Positions 14,466 through 25,409 of a stretch of 64,000 nucleotides of DNA are shown here, one piece after another. Source of the stretch: an uncultured Methanobrevibacter sp. (lineage in GTDB: Archaea; Methanobacteriota; Methanobacteria; Methanobacteriales; Methanobacteriaceae); contig NZ_OMWA01000014.1 in NCBI RefSeq assembly GCF_900314615.1, positions 1-64,000 on the forward strand. Direction: 5' to 3'. Numbering within the stretch: the stretch's first letter is position 1; each line of letters opens with the position of its first letter. A program made the position numbers and the translations under genes. Under the pieces are notes generated by a model. That model ran no database searches, was not told the origin of the DNA, and saw nothing but the letters and a program-made list of their open reading frames with translations.

Positions 14466-16952
14466 TCACCTTTTAACAGTAATTTTATTAGAGTTTGTCA
14501 AACCTCCGAATGAAGTTTTAATAGTATATTTACCAACTTTAAGATTTTTAGGCAATTTAAATGTTACAATACCTTTTTTATCAGTTTTAATCTTATAGGT
14601 TTTGCCTTTGAAATTGATTTTGACAACCTTTTTGGCAAAAACCTTACCGTTGGATTTAAGGACTTTAACTTTAAAGCTGGCAGTTTTTTTAGCTTTTTTA
14701 GACATGTTTTTAGTTATCAGAGTTGTTTTAACAGTGATCTTATCTTTGACTTTAACGCTGTCATATTGAGTAGTTATAGTGTATTTTCCAGGTTTTTTAT
14801 TGATTTTTAAAGTCGCATATCCTTTTTTATCGGTTTTAACAGAATATGTTTTCTTATCAATTGTGAATTTGACATATTTTCCGACAGCCAGCTTGCCGTC
14901 TGCACCATATACACGTACTTTAAAGTCTTTGGATTGCTTGTAGTATTTTGTCAAGTCTTTTGATACAATTTTGGTTTTTGGAATTATTTTAACTTCCATT
15001 TTACCGTTTTCAAATGTGAGTTTCACAAACCCGTCCCTGTCAGCTTTTACTGTGAGATTTCCGGGAATATTCAAAGCTGTGAAATTGGAAATGTTTCCGT
15101 CATTTTCAATAAGAAGAGTGTTACATGTAACTTTAATAATATCTCCTTTTTTGACGAAATCATTATTGCATGTTGCATTAAGGACAATCCAGTTGTTTAA
15201 GCTATTGATTTTATCAATCTGTTTATTCGGCAATATGTCTCCCCAGAAATTGTAGTCTGCAACCACATTTCCTGAATACGGATAAAGAGGACTTCCACCG
15301 CCAGAATTTAATAAAAATGAATATTTTATTGTTCCATTCTCTCCAAACCACATTATATCTCTTCCAAATATATCTCCGGAATTGACGAATTTGGAATACA
15401 ATATTGTACCGTTGTCTGCCAACCAGCAGATTGCAGCTCCTCCCCAGGCATTATTATTTAAAAATTGACTTTCGAAAATATTACCTGAATCTCCTCTCCA
15501 GCAGATTGCTCCACCATAGTTTGGATATCCTACTCCGTTATTTTTAAAGACACATTTGCTGACTGTACCGTTGGTAGCATTCCAGACAATAGCTCCGCCT
15601 TCATTGACTTTGGCACCCATTGGTCTGATTCTTACAGTATGCCAGACGTTTCCGTTTTCATCAACCCATGTTTCTTCCTTGTCAAATGGATCATCTTCAA
15701 TTCCGCTTCCCCTGTTATTTGTAAAGTTACAGTTTTCAACTACTCCGTTTGCTCCGTTCCAGTAGATTGCTCCACCGCCCGCATCATTTGAGAAGTATCT
15801 TCCATATGCATTTCCGTTAATGAAATTGATATTTCTGATAGTGACGTTATCTGCAGTGACATTGAACATTCTTGACAGCTTGTTTCCATCCAGAGTATGG
15901 CCTGCACCGTCAATGGTTATAGGTTTTGAGATTAATATTCCCTTATTTGAGCCATTTACAAATTTGTAATCGTCATCCAGTACTAAAATTCCGCCTTCAG
16001 GAGTGTTATTGACCAATAATTCCAAATCAGCAAAAGTATTTAATGGTGCGAATTTGACACAGGAGAAATCGACATCATACCATGATTCAATTAATGATTC
16101 ATTTTCAATGAAGACCTCTGTTAAAGTCATGTTTCGGGAATTCAGGAACAAATCATTTTGATTGTTTTCAATGAATTTGGAGTTTATAAGCTGTCCTCCA
16201 TCGCCGTTCCATGCAATTGCTCCGCCGGTGTGACCTGCTTTGTTATTTTTGAATTTGGAATTGGAGACACTGATATTGTTTCCCCATGAAACTGTTATAG
16301 CACCTCCGGTAAAATCAGCAGAATTATCGCAGAAATTGCAATTGTCAACAGAGATATCATTTCCACATAAATACAGTGCTCCAGCTTCGCTGTTGACTGT
16401 CATGATGTGAAGCTGTCTTGGATCATATCCGTCCCCATCAGTCAAACTAACATCGGCTGCAGTTTTTACAGTATTGTTTTTGAAATTGCAATTTGAAATA
16501 CATCCATAATCACCCCTCCAAAGGACTGCTCCTCCGGCAGATGACGCTGCATTGTCTGTGAAATTGCAGTTAAGCAATACTCCATTGTTTCCCCACCAGG
16601 AAATTACACCACCTGCAAGGCCGGTTGTTTTACCGTTGACAAAATTGACGTTTTTGATTGTAACGTTATCTGCCTTAACCCAGAAAACCCTTTCAACATC
16701 AGATGCATCTATTGTATGACCATTACCGTCGATTGTAATGGAATTATTGATAATAATATGTTTTTGAGAAGTGTTTATGCTTTGATAGTTATTATCTAAG
16801 TTAACAACATCCCCATCATTTGTAAGATTGATTTTGTTTGCCAAATCATCAATATGGGACTCACTGACTGTCTGATTATCAAGTGCACTGACGCCTGAAA
16901 TTGATAAACAGATTAAAGCAATTACTGTTAAAATAAAAATAAATTTTTTCAA
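14466..16952 (-). CDS. Adhesin-like surface protein 1 (828 aa; two beta-helix blocks)
   Basis: This secreted protein starts with a signal peptide (MKKFIFILTVIALICLSISG, cleavage near VSALDN). Two parallel beta-helix blocks follow, each opening with the same phrase type (ITIDGNGHTIDASD and ITIDGAGHTLDGNK, then ADNVTIKNVNFVNG) and continuing with GGAI-type turns (about residues 60-290 and 300-580). The C-terminal ~250 residues are Ig-like and Lys-rich, ending in a basic module shared with other ALPs here. TTG at 16952 is chosen as start because AGGAGGT lies 8 bp upstream. Its role is probably adhesion or cell-cell contact at the pseudomurein surface, inferred from the ALP class. Confidence 0.85.
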   Translation of the reverse strand: MKKFIFILTVIALICLSISGVSALDNQTVSESHIDDLANKINLTNDGDVVNLDNNYQSINTSQKHIIINNSITIDGNGHTIDASDVERVFWVKADNVTIKNVNFVNGKTTGLAGGVISWWGNNGVLLNCNFTDNAASSAGGAVLWRGDYGCISNCNFKNNTVKTAADVSLTDGDGYDPRQLHIMTVNSEAGALYLCGNDISVDNCNFCDNSADFTGGAITVSWGNNISVSNSKFKNNKAGHTGGAIAWNGDGGQLINSKFIENNQNDLFLNSRNMTLTEVFIENESLIESWYDVDFSCVKFAPLNTFADLELLVNNTPEGGILVLDDDYKFVNGSNKGILISKPITIDGAGHTLDGNKLSRMFNVTADNVTIRNINFINGNAYGRYFSNDAGGGAIYWNGANGVVENCNFTNNRGSGIEDDPFDKEETWVDENGNVWHTVRIRPMGAKVNEGGAIVWNATNGTVSKCVFKNNGVGYPNYGGAICWRGDSGNIFESQFLNNNAWGGAAICWLADNGTILYSKFVNSGDIFGRDIMWFGENGTIKYSFLLNSGGGSPLYPYSGNVVADYNFWGDILPNKQIDKINSLNNWIVLNATCNNDFVKKGDIIKVTCNTLLIENDGNISNFTALNIPGNLTVKADRDGFVKLTFENGKMEVKIIPKTKIVSKDLTKYYKQSKDFKVRVYGADGKLAVGKYVKFTIDKKTYSVKTDKKGYATLKINKKPGKYTITTQYDSVKVKDKITVKTTLITKNMSKKAKKTASFKVKVLKSNGKVFAKKVVKINFKGKTYKIKTDKKGIVTFKLPKNLKVGKYTIKTSFGGLTNSNKITVKR

Positions 16953-17020
16953 AAAATAAAACCTCCTTTAAAATCAGTTAAATGTATGTTAAAAGAATAA
17001 GTTATATTTTTTGATAGTAG

Positions 17021-17104
<84 letters not shown>

Positions 17105-17158
17105 TATAAAACAAAAGTAGTTATTAATGAATATATTTTTCAAGTTATATATACTTAA

Positions 17159-17578
17159 CTATTTTTCACATGTTTTTATAGTAACTTCCATGATTTTTTC
17201 ATTTTTTAAATCTTCAATAAGTTTAGTGTCAAGGTCACGTGCAGCCTTATCGGAATTTACCATCAGAGTCCTTGGACATGTAAAATCGCTTTTTCTAATA
17301 ACAATATCTGTGGGATGTGTCAGACTCAAGTCCTCATGACCATAGCCTACAATTTCATCATATCCGTTTTCAGTTTTAAGTTCAACGATTATTTTTGTGT
17401 TGGAATCAGCAATCTGATCCTTTAAATCCTGTGGAAAGTCCAGCATGGTCTTATCCATATCCACTCCAACAATGCAGTCCCCGCTAGGAGTCAAATACTG
17501 ATCTTTTGTTATCTCAAATGTAGACTTATGTCTTGAAGTAACATTCTCATGACCCTTAGCTAGAATTTTAAAAATCAT
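17159..17578 (-). CDS. DUF371 family protein
   Basis: This 139-aa archaeal protein belongs to the DUF371 family, with GHENVTSRHKSTFEITKD at the N-terminus, LTPSGDCIVGVDMDK, and GYGHEDLSLTHPTDIVIRKS further on. The conserved His and Asp residues suggest an enzymatic or nucleic-acid-related role, but no function is established. ATG at 17578 gives the usual family start (MIFKILAKGHEN). An upstream in-frame ATG at 17626 would add 16 atypical residues. TTTATAAA about 25 bp upstream and no ribosome binding site suggest a leaderless mRNA. It sits between tRNA-Leu and the second adhesin gene. Confidence 0.85.
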   Translation of the reverse strand: MIFKILAKGHENVTSRHKSTFEITKDQYLTPSGDCIVGVDMDKTMLDFPQDLKDQIADSNTKIIVELKTENGYDEIVGYGHEDLSLTHPTDIVIRKSDFTCPRTLMVNSDKAARDLDTKLIEDLKNEKIMEVTIKTCEK

Positions 17579-17769
17579 AAATAATAATTTGTAGCGAAAA
17601 TTTATAAAATTATTGCTGAAAAGCATCAGGATTTTCTATATCATTTAATGAAAGAACTGCCCAATAATTTCAACAGTTGAGAGTATAAATATTAAAATAA
17701 TAAATCGTTTTGATGATAAAATTAAAGTTGAATTAAAAAATCAGCAAATTAAATAAAGTAATCTACCAT

Positions 17770-17807
17770 AAAAAAATAAAATAAAAGAAGTTTAGTTAAA
17801 AACTTCT
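17770..17807 (-). terminator. Stop-overlapping hairpin terminator of adhesin gene 2
   Basis: AGAAGTTT (17786-17793) pairs with AAACTTCT (17800-17807) over a 6-nt loop. The right arm runs into the stop codon at 17806-17808. A T-rich stretch (17770-17785) follows on the transcribed strand. Confidence 0.55.
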
Positions 17808-20800
17808 ATTTTTTGACAGTTATGGTATTTGTTATTGAAGTCTTGCCGTAAACTGACTTGATTTTATGTTTACCAACCTTTAAATTCATTTTGATAGTAA
17901 CAGTAGCTATTCCTTTCTTATTTGTTTTGGCAATGTATTTCTTACCGTTGATTTTGAAGGTAATCTTTTTACCTTTAAGGACTTTGCCTGCACTGTTTAC
18001 AAGTTTGGCACTGAATTTAGTGGTTTTGCTTTTCTTTTTAGAGATGTTTTTAGCAGACAATAGTTTTTTAACAGTAATCTTATTGGATACCTTAACTTTA
18101 CCGTAGCTTGCAGTTACAGTGTATTTTTTAGCAGGCAGTTTAACAGCAAGTTTAGCATAACCGTTTTTATCTGTTTTGACTTTGTATGTCTTGCCGTTTA
18201 CCTTGAATGTTACAGTCTTACCTGCACCGACAGGAGTTGCATTATCTGAATAGATTCTGACCTTGTAGTTTGTTTTAGCTCCATAATAGTTAGATACATC
18301 CTTATTTTCCATTATCCTGCTGTAGATTACAATTTTGTTGGATAATGACTCTCCGGTGGCCGGATTTTTACAGGAAATTGTGTATGTTCCGGGATTGATG
18401 TTGATGTTGATTCTTGCAATACCGTTCGGAAGTGTGGAAATGCTATATGATTTGGAACCAATCTTAAAGGTCACTTTTGCATTAGATAAAGCCTTACCTT
18501 TTGAATCAGTGAATATTGCAAAATACTGTGTAGCAGTACCATAGAGTTTTACGACATCCATTCCTTCAACGGTCGGCAGAACACTTACGCTGACATTAGC
18601 TGAAATGCTTCTGTATCTTTCGTTACTTGAGAATGTGATTTCAGCAATGTAGTCTCCGGAAGCAAGATTAATATCAGCATATGCAATACCTTTGCTGTTG
18701 GTTGTTACTTCATAGTGTTTTGAGGCAATTTTAACAGTTATATCCTGATTTGCAAATGGTTTTCCATTTGAATCTTTAAGAATTATTGCCATTTTATCGC
18801 TGCCCCCGTAATATTTTGTGAAATCGTTTGCAGTTAAATTAGCATCCAGATAACTTTCAACTACCCTAAAAATGCCGTTATAGCTGGCCGGAGTGTAGTT
18901 TTCATTTCCGTCATATGTTACAGTGTAGGTGTAGTTGCCTGCAGCCATTCTACCTAAAACCATAGACCCTACACCATTTTTAACATCAATATTATATGAC
19001 CTTGTTCCGACTTTTAAAACAACTGTTGAATTTAAAGCTTCATCGTCATTTGAATACAATGTGATTCTGCACATTACTCTTTCTGTAATGGTGACATCAT
19101 TGATTTCAACGTTCATGAGAGATTTTTTCTGAGTGACATTTAAAATAAATGTAGCATCAGATGAGTAATAGTTCTTATCACCTGCATATCTTGCAATGAC
19201 CTCATATTCTCCAGTATCCATAGGAGCAATATACCATGTTGCAACGGAATCTGAAATCGCTTTGTTTCTTGGTGAGAAATAACCTGTCATACTGAATGAT
19301 AAGCTTCCGGTAGCATTTGGACTTAAATCAGCATAGATTCTAATGTTTTCACCTAATGCAACTTCTTTTACATACATTGAGATTGTAGAATTTGCCTTAT
19401 ATACTGAAAATGAAGTTGAGTTTGAAGAGTCAATATAGTAATCATTTCCCAAATATTTTACAGTCAAATTGTAATTTCCAGCGTCAAGACCTTTGAAATT
19501 ATAAACAGCCTTTCCGTTTGCAATTGTTACCTCTTTTGTTAAATCACCGATGATGAACTGAACAGTTCCTGTTGCATCACTGTTTAAATCAGCAGCAGCA
19601 ATTAAATCATCAGCATAAGGTGCACTTTTAACGGATATGTTTAAATCGGATGCTTGTTCTTTAACATAAAATGAAACTTTTTGACTCACAGGATTGTAAT
19701 TGCCGTCTCCACCATATGAAATATCAACTGAATAATTTCCTTCATTTAATTTGGACAAGTTCAATACAGCTTTGCCGTCAGTTATTTTTTCCTGATATGT
19801 TTTTGAGCCTACAACAAATGTTATAGTTCCAGTTGCATTTTTCAAACCGCCTACAGTGATAATCTGATCAACGTAAGGTGTAGCGGCAGGAATGTCAACT
19901 ATTAAATCCAAATCGGATTTTGAAACTTCAAATGTGTTTGATTGAGTAATATTTATCAAATCGTTAAAGTAAACTGCTTTTACAGTGTATTTACCGGCTT
20001 TTAAACCTGAAAGATCATATTGTGCTTTTGAATCTGTTATATCACATATTACTTCAAGATTGTTTTCTATAATGAATCTGACTTTTCCTTCAATTCCTTT
20101 TGCAAATTCAGCTTTGATAATCTCAATATCACCATATGAAATGTTGTCTGCTGTCAGATTGAAGTTAACGTCATTTACTTTTATTGTATTTGAAATTGTT
20201 GAGTTTTTATAGGTTACTGTGATATTATAAGTGCCTGAAGGCAGGTTCAATTTGAAATAACCGTACCCGTCATCGTTGGTAGTAATGTTGAATACCTCTC
20301 CGTTGAAGCTGACTGAAACCTCTCTGTTAGGCATTGGAATACCGGTCAGTTCAATTAATCTGATTGAATAGTTAAAGTCATTATATTGATATCCTGTTGA
20401 GTTTTCACCGATGAATACAAACTCATCGTCAATTCCCAAAGTTGTATTCCAGGTTGCGCCTTCATATTTTTCATTCCCTTCATAAAATACGAAGATATAA
20501 TTTGTTCCCTTGTCAAATGTGACTTTAAACTCGCAGGATCCTTTGGTCAGATTCAAATAATAAACATTATAGTTTACGTAAACGCCAACAACACCGCTGC
20601 AGGTATTTGGAGTGGTTTTAACAGTAATTGTACCATTCAAATCATTTTCATTTTGATGAACGTCAACTGTTAAAGAGGAAGGTGTTTTCAATACATTGAA
20701 TGAAGTTGAAACATTTACAGGATAATATCTCAAATCTCCTTCAAATATTAAAGTAACGTTATACTGTCCTCCCGCCAGGTTGGATAATGTAATGTTTGTG

Positions 20801-22929
20801 ACAGTATCATCAATGAATATTTCATTGCTCTCTCCGTTGATTATCAGTGTCGCTTCACCCCTGAGAGTTGCAGGACTGACTGAAACTGTTACAGTGGCAT
20901 TTTCACCGACATGAATATCACCGGCAGTTATGTTGATTTCTGTTTCATATCTTGTTACATTTAAAACAGCGCTGGCCTTTTTGGAGTAATAGTAATTTGT
21001 TTCAGCAAATTCAAGAGTTATGTTGTACTGGCCTTCAGCAAAGTTGTTTAAGGCAATGCTGGTATTTCCGTTATATAAATAAACAATCTTTTTCCTGACT
21101 CCGTCAATATATAGAATTGCCTGACCCTGAACTCCACTTGGAAGCAGAGTAGCTATTGCGGTTCCCCTCTGACCCACTTTGATTTCAGGAATTGTTAAAG
21201 CTAAATCTACTGACTGCTTTTGAATATGAACAGTAGTGTCATTGAATGCCTTGAAATAGTTTTCATCACCATCATAGATGATTTCCATTTTGTAGTCCTT
21301 TGGAATTAAACCTGATATTTCGCCTGATGCCCTGCCGTCAGTTAAATTGAGAATGTATGTTTTACCGTCAATCTTTAACAGAATATTTCCGGTTGGAATG
21401 CCGGTTGGTGAGATTACTTCTACGTCAACTGTTAAATTATCCCTGTAGGTGATGTTGTCTGAAACGTTGAACCGAATTTCTGTTAATACTTTTCCCACAT
21501 CCACAAGTGCTCTCTGGGTGAAACCTTCCAAATCAACGTTAACTTCATACAGTCCTTTGTTTTGAGTATAATTGAAAATGAAATTGGCATTGCCGTTTAC
21601 AAGCTGTTTTTTATAGGATGCCTGATTTGTGCTGAAAGTTACATTGAAATCCGGAAGCAGACTTATTTGAGCTATATTGTCTATATTGTTTGTTAGAAAT
21701 GCTTTTAATGTAATGATTTGTGAAATATTTAATTTTGAATAGTCAGGAGTTACTTTAAACATTATCCATGAGCTGAACTCATCCACATTTACCCTTAATT
21801 CATCTTCATAAGGATTGTTGTTTGTATCCCACCAGTTATTTTCCAGAGATGTGATGTCTCCTCCGTTTACATAGACATCTCTTGATATATCGTCATGACA
21901 ATAGTTATCTATAAATGCGTTATAAGTCAGATTAAGGTTTCCGTTAGTGTAGATATTAGGAGATCCTTTTGTTACACCACTTTCATAAACGGCAGTATTG
22001 TTTTTAAAGATATTCCCATACCCTGTCAGGAGTCCTGCGTTATATACTGCACCAAAAACTGTGTTGAAGTTTGACCTTCTGATTGAGTTGTCCTTGATGA
22101 TGGAATTTGTTAATGTAAAGTTTCCTGCATTGTATATTGCTGATCCTTTACATTCCTGAAGTGCAACGGAGTTTTGAATAACCCCATTGTCAAAGAATAA
22201 AACTCCATCATTGGCTATTGCTGCACCATATCCGAAATCAATGCTTTTTGATTTGGAAAATGATGAATTTCTGATAACCGCTTTACCTTTATTGTAAATG
22301 GAACCTCCATATGAAAAAAGTCCGGATGTGGAAAGTGCAGTATTGTTTACGAAATTTGAATTTACAACAGTCAAATCACCGAAATTGCTTATTGCACCAC
22401 CATAAATATATTTATCAACACTTCCATAATGCAAAACACTGTTTTCAAATGTGCAGTCTTCAATTGTTACTGTAGCATTTTTTATATCTATTGCTGCGCC
22501 GTATACATTATTGTTATAAGTAGCATAGTATGATTCAGGAGATTTATACGCATTTACAAATTTAATGTTTTTAAATCTGACGTTGACGTTATCTGAAACT
22601 ATAAATAGATAATTTCTGTTCTGCCCGTCAATGACAGTGTTATCGCTTCCGATTATGCTGACGGATTTGTCAATGGTAATTTTTGAGTTTCCATCACCTT
22701 TATATATGCCGTCTGACAAATAGACAGTGCCGTTGTCGCAGGCTATATCCAATGCCTCTTTAATTGTTGAGGCAGATGCATTATCAACTTGAATCATGTT
22801 AATATCACTACTTAAGTAATTTTCACCGCTGCTGTTTGAATCTGAGGAAATGTCTGATGCATTGACGCAGGATAATGTCAGACAAATTACAGCAATGAAA
22901 AATATTAACATTACTTTATTCATTTTCAA
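17806..22929 (-). CDS. Adhesin-like surface protein 2 (1707 aa; beta-helix plus many Ig-like repeats)
   Basis: A signal peptide (to about residue 25, ...CVNASDIS) is followed by a beta-helix block of about residues 35-380 (YGGAISNFGDLTV-type turns). About ten to twelve tandem Ig-like repeats of roughly 85-100 residues follow (about 390-1430), with recurring phrases such as GDGNYNP, GNYNLTVKYLGN and GKAVYNFKGLDAG. A Lys-rich C-terminal array (about 1430-1707) ends ITNTITVKK. TTG at 22929 lies 7 bp after GAGGT. ATG at 22923 is possible. The long Ig stalk would hold the beta-helix head away from the cell wall. The ligand is unknown. Confidence 0.85.
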   Translation of the reverse strand: MKMNKVMLIFFIAVICLTLSCVNASDISSDSNSSGENYLSSDINMIQVDNASASTIKEALDIACDNGTVYLSDGIYKGDGNSKITIDKSVSIIGSDNTVIDGQNRNYLFIVSDNVNVRFKNIKFVNAYKSPESYYATYNNNVYGAAIDIKNATVTIEDCTFENSVLHYGSVDKYIYGGAISNFGDLTVVNSNFVNNTALSTSGLFSYGGSIYNKGKAVIRNSSFSKSKSIDFGYGAAIANDGVLFFDNGVIQNSVALQECKGSAIYNAGNFTLTNSIIKDNSIRRSNFNTVFGAVYNAGLLTGYGNIFKNNTAVYESGVTKGSPNIYTNGNLNLTYNAFIDNYCHDDISRDVYVNGGDITSLENNWWDTNNNPYEDELRVNVDEFSSWIMFKVTPDYSKLNISQIITLKAFLTNNIDNIAQISLLPDFNVTFSTNQASYKKQLVNGNANFIFNYTQNKGLYEVNVDLEGFTQRALVDVGKVLTEIRFNVSDNITYRDNLTVDVEVISPTGIPTGNILLKIDGKTYILNLTDGRASGEISGLIPKDYKMEIIYDGDENYFKAFNDTTVHIQKQSVDLALTIPEIKVGQRGTAIATLLPSGVQGQAILYIDGVRKKIVYLYNGNTSIALNNFAEGQYNITLEFAETNYYYSKKASAVLNVTRYETEINITAGDIHVGENATVTVSVSPATLRGEATLIINGESNEIFIDDTVTNITLSNLAGGQYNVTLIFEGDLRYYPVNVSTSFNVLKTPSSLTVDVHQNENDLNGTITVKTTPNTCSGVVGVYVNYNVYYLNLTKGSCEFKVTFDKGTNYIFVFYEGNEKYEGATWNTTLGIDDEFVFIGENSTGYQYNDFNYSIRLIELTGIPMPNREVSVSFNGEVFNITTNDDGYGYFKLNLPSGTYNITVTYKNSTISNTIKVNDVNFNLTADNISYGDIEIIKAEFAKGIEGKVRFIIENNLEVICDITDSKAQYDLSGLKAGKYTVKAVYFNDLINITQSNTFEVSKSDLDLIVDIPAATPYVDQIITVGGLKNATGTITFVVGSKTYQEKITDGKAVLNLSKLNEGNYSVDISYGGDGNYNPVSQKVSFYVKEQASDLNISVKSAPYADDLIAAADLNSDATGTVQFIIGDLTKEVTIANGKAVYNFKGLDAGNYNLTVKYLGNDYYIDSSNSTSFSVYKANSTISMYVKEVALGENIRIYADLSPNATGSLSFSMTGYFSPRNKAISDSVATWYIAPMDTGEYEVIARYAGDKNYYSSDATFILNVTQKKSLMNVEINDVTITERVMCRITLYSNDDEALNSTVVLKVGTRSYNIDVKNGVGSMVLGRMAAGNYTYTVTYDGNENYTPASYNGIFRVVESYLDANLTANDFTKYYGGSDKMAIILKDSNGKPFANQDITVKIASKHYEVTTNSKGIAYADINLASGDYIAEITFSSNERYRSISANVSVSVLPTVEGMDVVKLYGTATQYFAIFTDSKGKALSNAKVTFKIGSKSYSISTLPNGIARINININPGTYTISCKNPATGESLSNKIVIYSRIMENKDVSNYYGAKTNYKVRIYSDNATPVGAGKTVTFKVNGKTYKVKTDKNGYAKLAVKLPAKKYTVTASYGKVKVSNKITVKKLLSAKNISKKKSKTTKFSAKLVNSAGKVLKGKKITFKINGKKYIAKTNKKGIATVTIKMNLKVGKHKIKSVYGKTSITNTITVKK

Positions 22930-23030
22930 ATTAGATACCTCGTTTAAATTAATTTATATTAAATAATTTATCAATTATGTTTTAATTTATGAAAAAGAAA
23001 TTATTTAAAAGTATCTAAAATAATCATTAT

Positions 23031-23062
23031 AAAAAAAGAAAAAGAGTTGTTTTAAAACAACT
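23031..23062 (-). terminator. Palindromic terminator of adhesin gene 3
   Basis: AGTTGTTTTAAAACAACT (23045-23062) is a perfect 18-nt palindrome 3 bp after the stop codon. It is followed on the transcribed strand by a T-rich run (23031-23043). Confidence 0.55.
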
Positions 23063-23065
23063 AAA

Positions 23066-25279
23066 CTATTCAAAATGGGATTCTTTACGTCTAATTCCAA
23101 TGAGCAACAGTATAATCACGGGTATTATAAAGAAAACTGACGGAATGAACTTGTTGATTTCATTTTTCTCTTCAATTTCATAAACCTTTTTGCTGACACT
23201 TGAAGATTCACCTGCAGCTGAAGGTTCCAGACTTGCAGTTGATTTGGACTGACTGGCTTCGGAATTTTCACCGGCATCTGAAGGATTTGCATCAGTGTTA
23301 TTTGAAACAACACCATTATTTTGTCCGTTGTAGGAAGTGGTATTCACATCACCGCTGTTGGTGTTGGAGTTCATGAAATTCATCAGTGCTTCCTGTAAAG
23401 ACATTCTTGTTCCAGATGATTTTCCGTTTCCTCTGCCGTCATTTTGAGACTCACCTGACTGCTGATTTGAATCATCATCACCGGACGGTGTAGTCTGCTG
23501 ATTGTCCTTGTCATCTCCACCATTAGTTTTGGAAGAACCCGGAATCAACGGATTAAAATTGAAATGATTCGGATTATCAGTTTTAATATTGCTTCCGTCA
23601 ATATTATTGGTTGTTCCTTTGGTATTGGTCGGACTTGTATAATCAACATCGTCCCCATTGTCAACATTGTTGTTCTGTTGTGCATTATAATCAAATGCTG
23701 TAACTACACGATTATTATAGAATTCCAAACCTTCATGATTATTTATATCCCAATATTTATATCCGTTATTGCTGTTTTCAGCATTCGGATTATATGATAT
23801 CAGGAGATTGTTTGAAACGATTGAATTTTTAGAACTTATAATTGAAACGGAATAAAAACCGTCACTTCGCACAGTATTGTTCTGAATATTGTACTGATGA
23901 TCACCGGAAGTTGACTGACGATAACTTACACCGTAAATATTATCATTTATAGATACATCTCCGACACTGTGAACTTCGATTGAATTGTTCTGAATAATTG
24001 AATTTGAATCCTGGGATTCAATTCCTGCAACCAAAGCCCATTCATGAGTTCCTGCAAGCCCAGTAACATTTATCTTATTCTGTGTAATTGACAGGGTTGT
24101 TTCCCCGTAGAAATTCTGGGAATATATTCCGATATTCGGACCGTTTGAAAATGAATAGAGATCATTTTTTGTGATGTTAACATCACTGATAGGTCCTGTT
24201 ATCTGAATAGGGTATGCAGTACCTGCTGCCAGTTTACCTCCAGTAGTTATAATAGTTATATTGTTTTTAGCAACTGTCAAATTATTCAGATTGTAGATAT
24301 CCAGTCCGTAAATGTAGTTTTCAGTACCAGGATATGTCAGAAAATCTGTCATGTAAATTGAATTATTGTAAATTAAAGAATTGTCTGATTTACTTATCAG
24401 CATGGTATCAAGTGAAGGATATCTGCAGTCTGTTCTTTTATTTACTTCGGAATATAATTTGTTTCCTACAAAAATGATATGGTCACAGCCTTCAATACCA
24501 ACTGTCAGTACCAAATCGGATGCAAGTTCAGCACCGTCTGCACCGAAAATAATATCCTTAAGAGGTAAAGCTGAAACAATAGTATTGTTTTCAACCAATG
24601 CATCTTTACAATCAACTAGTTTTAATGCACAATTATAGACGTTTAAATCATTGTTGTGTCCTTCAAAATTAATATATGAATTAATAATCTTAAGATTTTT
24701 TAAAGCTTTATTTTTTTGACCTTCGGCATAAATTCCATATGCACCGACATTAGTCGGAACCACATAGTTTATGTTGAGATTTGATAAGCATACGTTATCA
24801 GATACAACTTCAATCGCTGCCCCGTCATTGTTTGAAAAATCACTATCCAATTCAAGATTTAGATTTGAAAGTGTTACATGATTGGAAATTACCTCAAAAA
24901 CAGTGTTTTTTAACTGGAAATCATTGCCTTTAATTGTTACGTTTTCAACACCAATGACCAGTTTTCCAAGATTTTCAAAATCCTGTGTAAAGATTATTGT
25001 CTTATCTCTGCACATTGACTTTAAAACACCTTCATCGAAATAATCATCAAAATTGTCTGAATTAATATAAATCGTATTATTCATGACCAAATCAGGTTCA
25101 TCCGGAACTTCATCTTCAATGATTTTTAGTGGAGTATCATCCGCGATACTTAAAACATCATCAGTTTGATTTTTTAAAACATCAGACATCGTCGTGTTGT
25201 CCATTGCTGAAACAGAAGAACATGATAATATAACACAAGCAATTATTAATGCAAATATTAATTTCAAACCATCATCTAT
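23066..25279 (-). CDS. Adhesin-like surface protein 3 (about 737 aa, membrane-anchored)
   Basis: The protein has a signal peptide (LIFALIIACVILSCSSVSA), then the lead-in DNFDDYFDEGVLKS and a beta-helix domain of about residues 90-560 built of VxNNxI-type turns. A Ser/Thr/Gly/Asn-rich linker (about 580-700) and a C-terminal transmembrane helix (PSVFFIIPVIILLLIGIRRKE) follow. Unlike the other ALPs here it has no Lys-rich end module, so it should be membrane-anchored. The start is unclear: GGGAGGTG lies 6 bp before an in-frame ATA (25279), while TTG at 25324 lacks a ribosome binding site and TTG at 25267 is too far from it. The beta-helix resembles two blocks in the giant ALP next door. Confidence 0.8.
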   Translation of the reverse strand: MDDGLKLIFALIIACVILSCSSVSAMDNTTMSDVLKNQTDDVLSIADDTPLKIIEDEVPDEPDLVMNNTIYINSDNFDDYFDEGVLKSMCRDKTIIFTQDFENLGKLVIGVENVTIKGNDFQLKNTVFEVISNHVTLSNLNLELDSDFSNNDGAAIEVVSDNVCLSNLNINYVVPTNVGAYGIYAEGQKNKALKNLKIINSYINFEGHNNDLNVYNCALKLVDCKDALVENNTIVSALPLKDIIFGADGAELASDLVLTVGIEGCDHIIFVGNKLYSEVNKRTDCRYPSLDTMLISKSDNSLIYNNSIYMTDFLTYPGTENYIYGLDIYNLNNLTVAKNNITIITTGGKLAAGTAYPIQITGPISDVNITKNDLYSFSNGPNIGIYSQNFYGETTLSITQNKINVTGLAGTHEWALVAGIESQDSNSIIQNNSIEVHSVGDVSINDNIYGVSYRQSTSGDHQYNIQNNTVRSDGFYSVSIISSKNSIVSNNLLISYNPNAENSNNGYKYWDINNHEGLEFYNNRVVTAFDYNAQQNNNVDNGDDVDYTSPTNTKGTTNNIDGSNIKTDNPNHFNFNPLIPGSSKTNGGDDKDNQQTTPSGDDDSNQQSGESQNDGRGNGKSSGTRMSLQEALMNFMNSNTNSGDVNTTSYNGQNNGVVSNNTDANPSDAGENSEASQSKSTASLEPSAAGESSSVSKKVYEIEEKNEINKFIPSVFFIIPVIILLLIGIRRKESHFE

Positions 25280-25409
25280 ACCTTTCACCTCCCGAGATTT
25301 AATAATCCCAATTACAAATTCCAAATTAAATTGAAAATTGCTAAAAGGTATTAGATATTATGTTTTAAATTATTTATAAAGTTATCTTTATAAATTAATC
25401 AAATGAATT

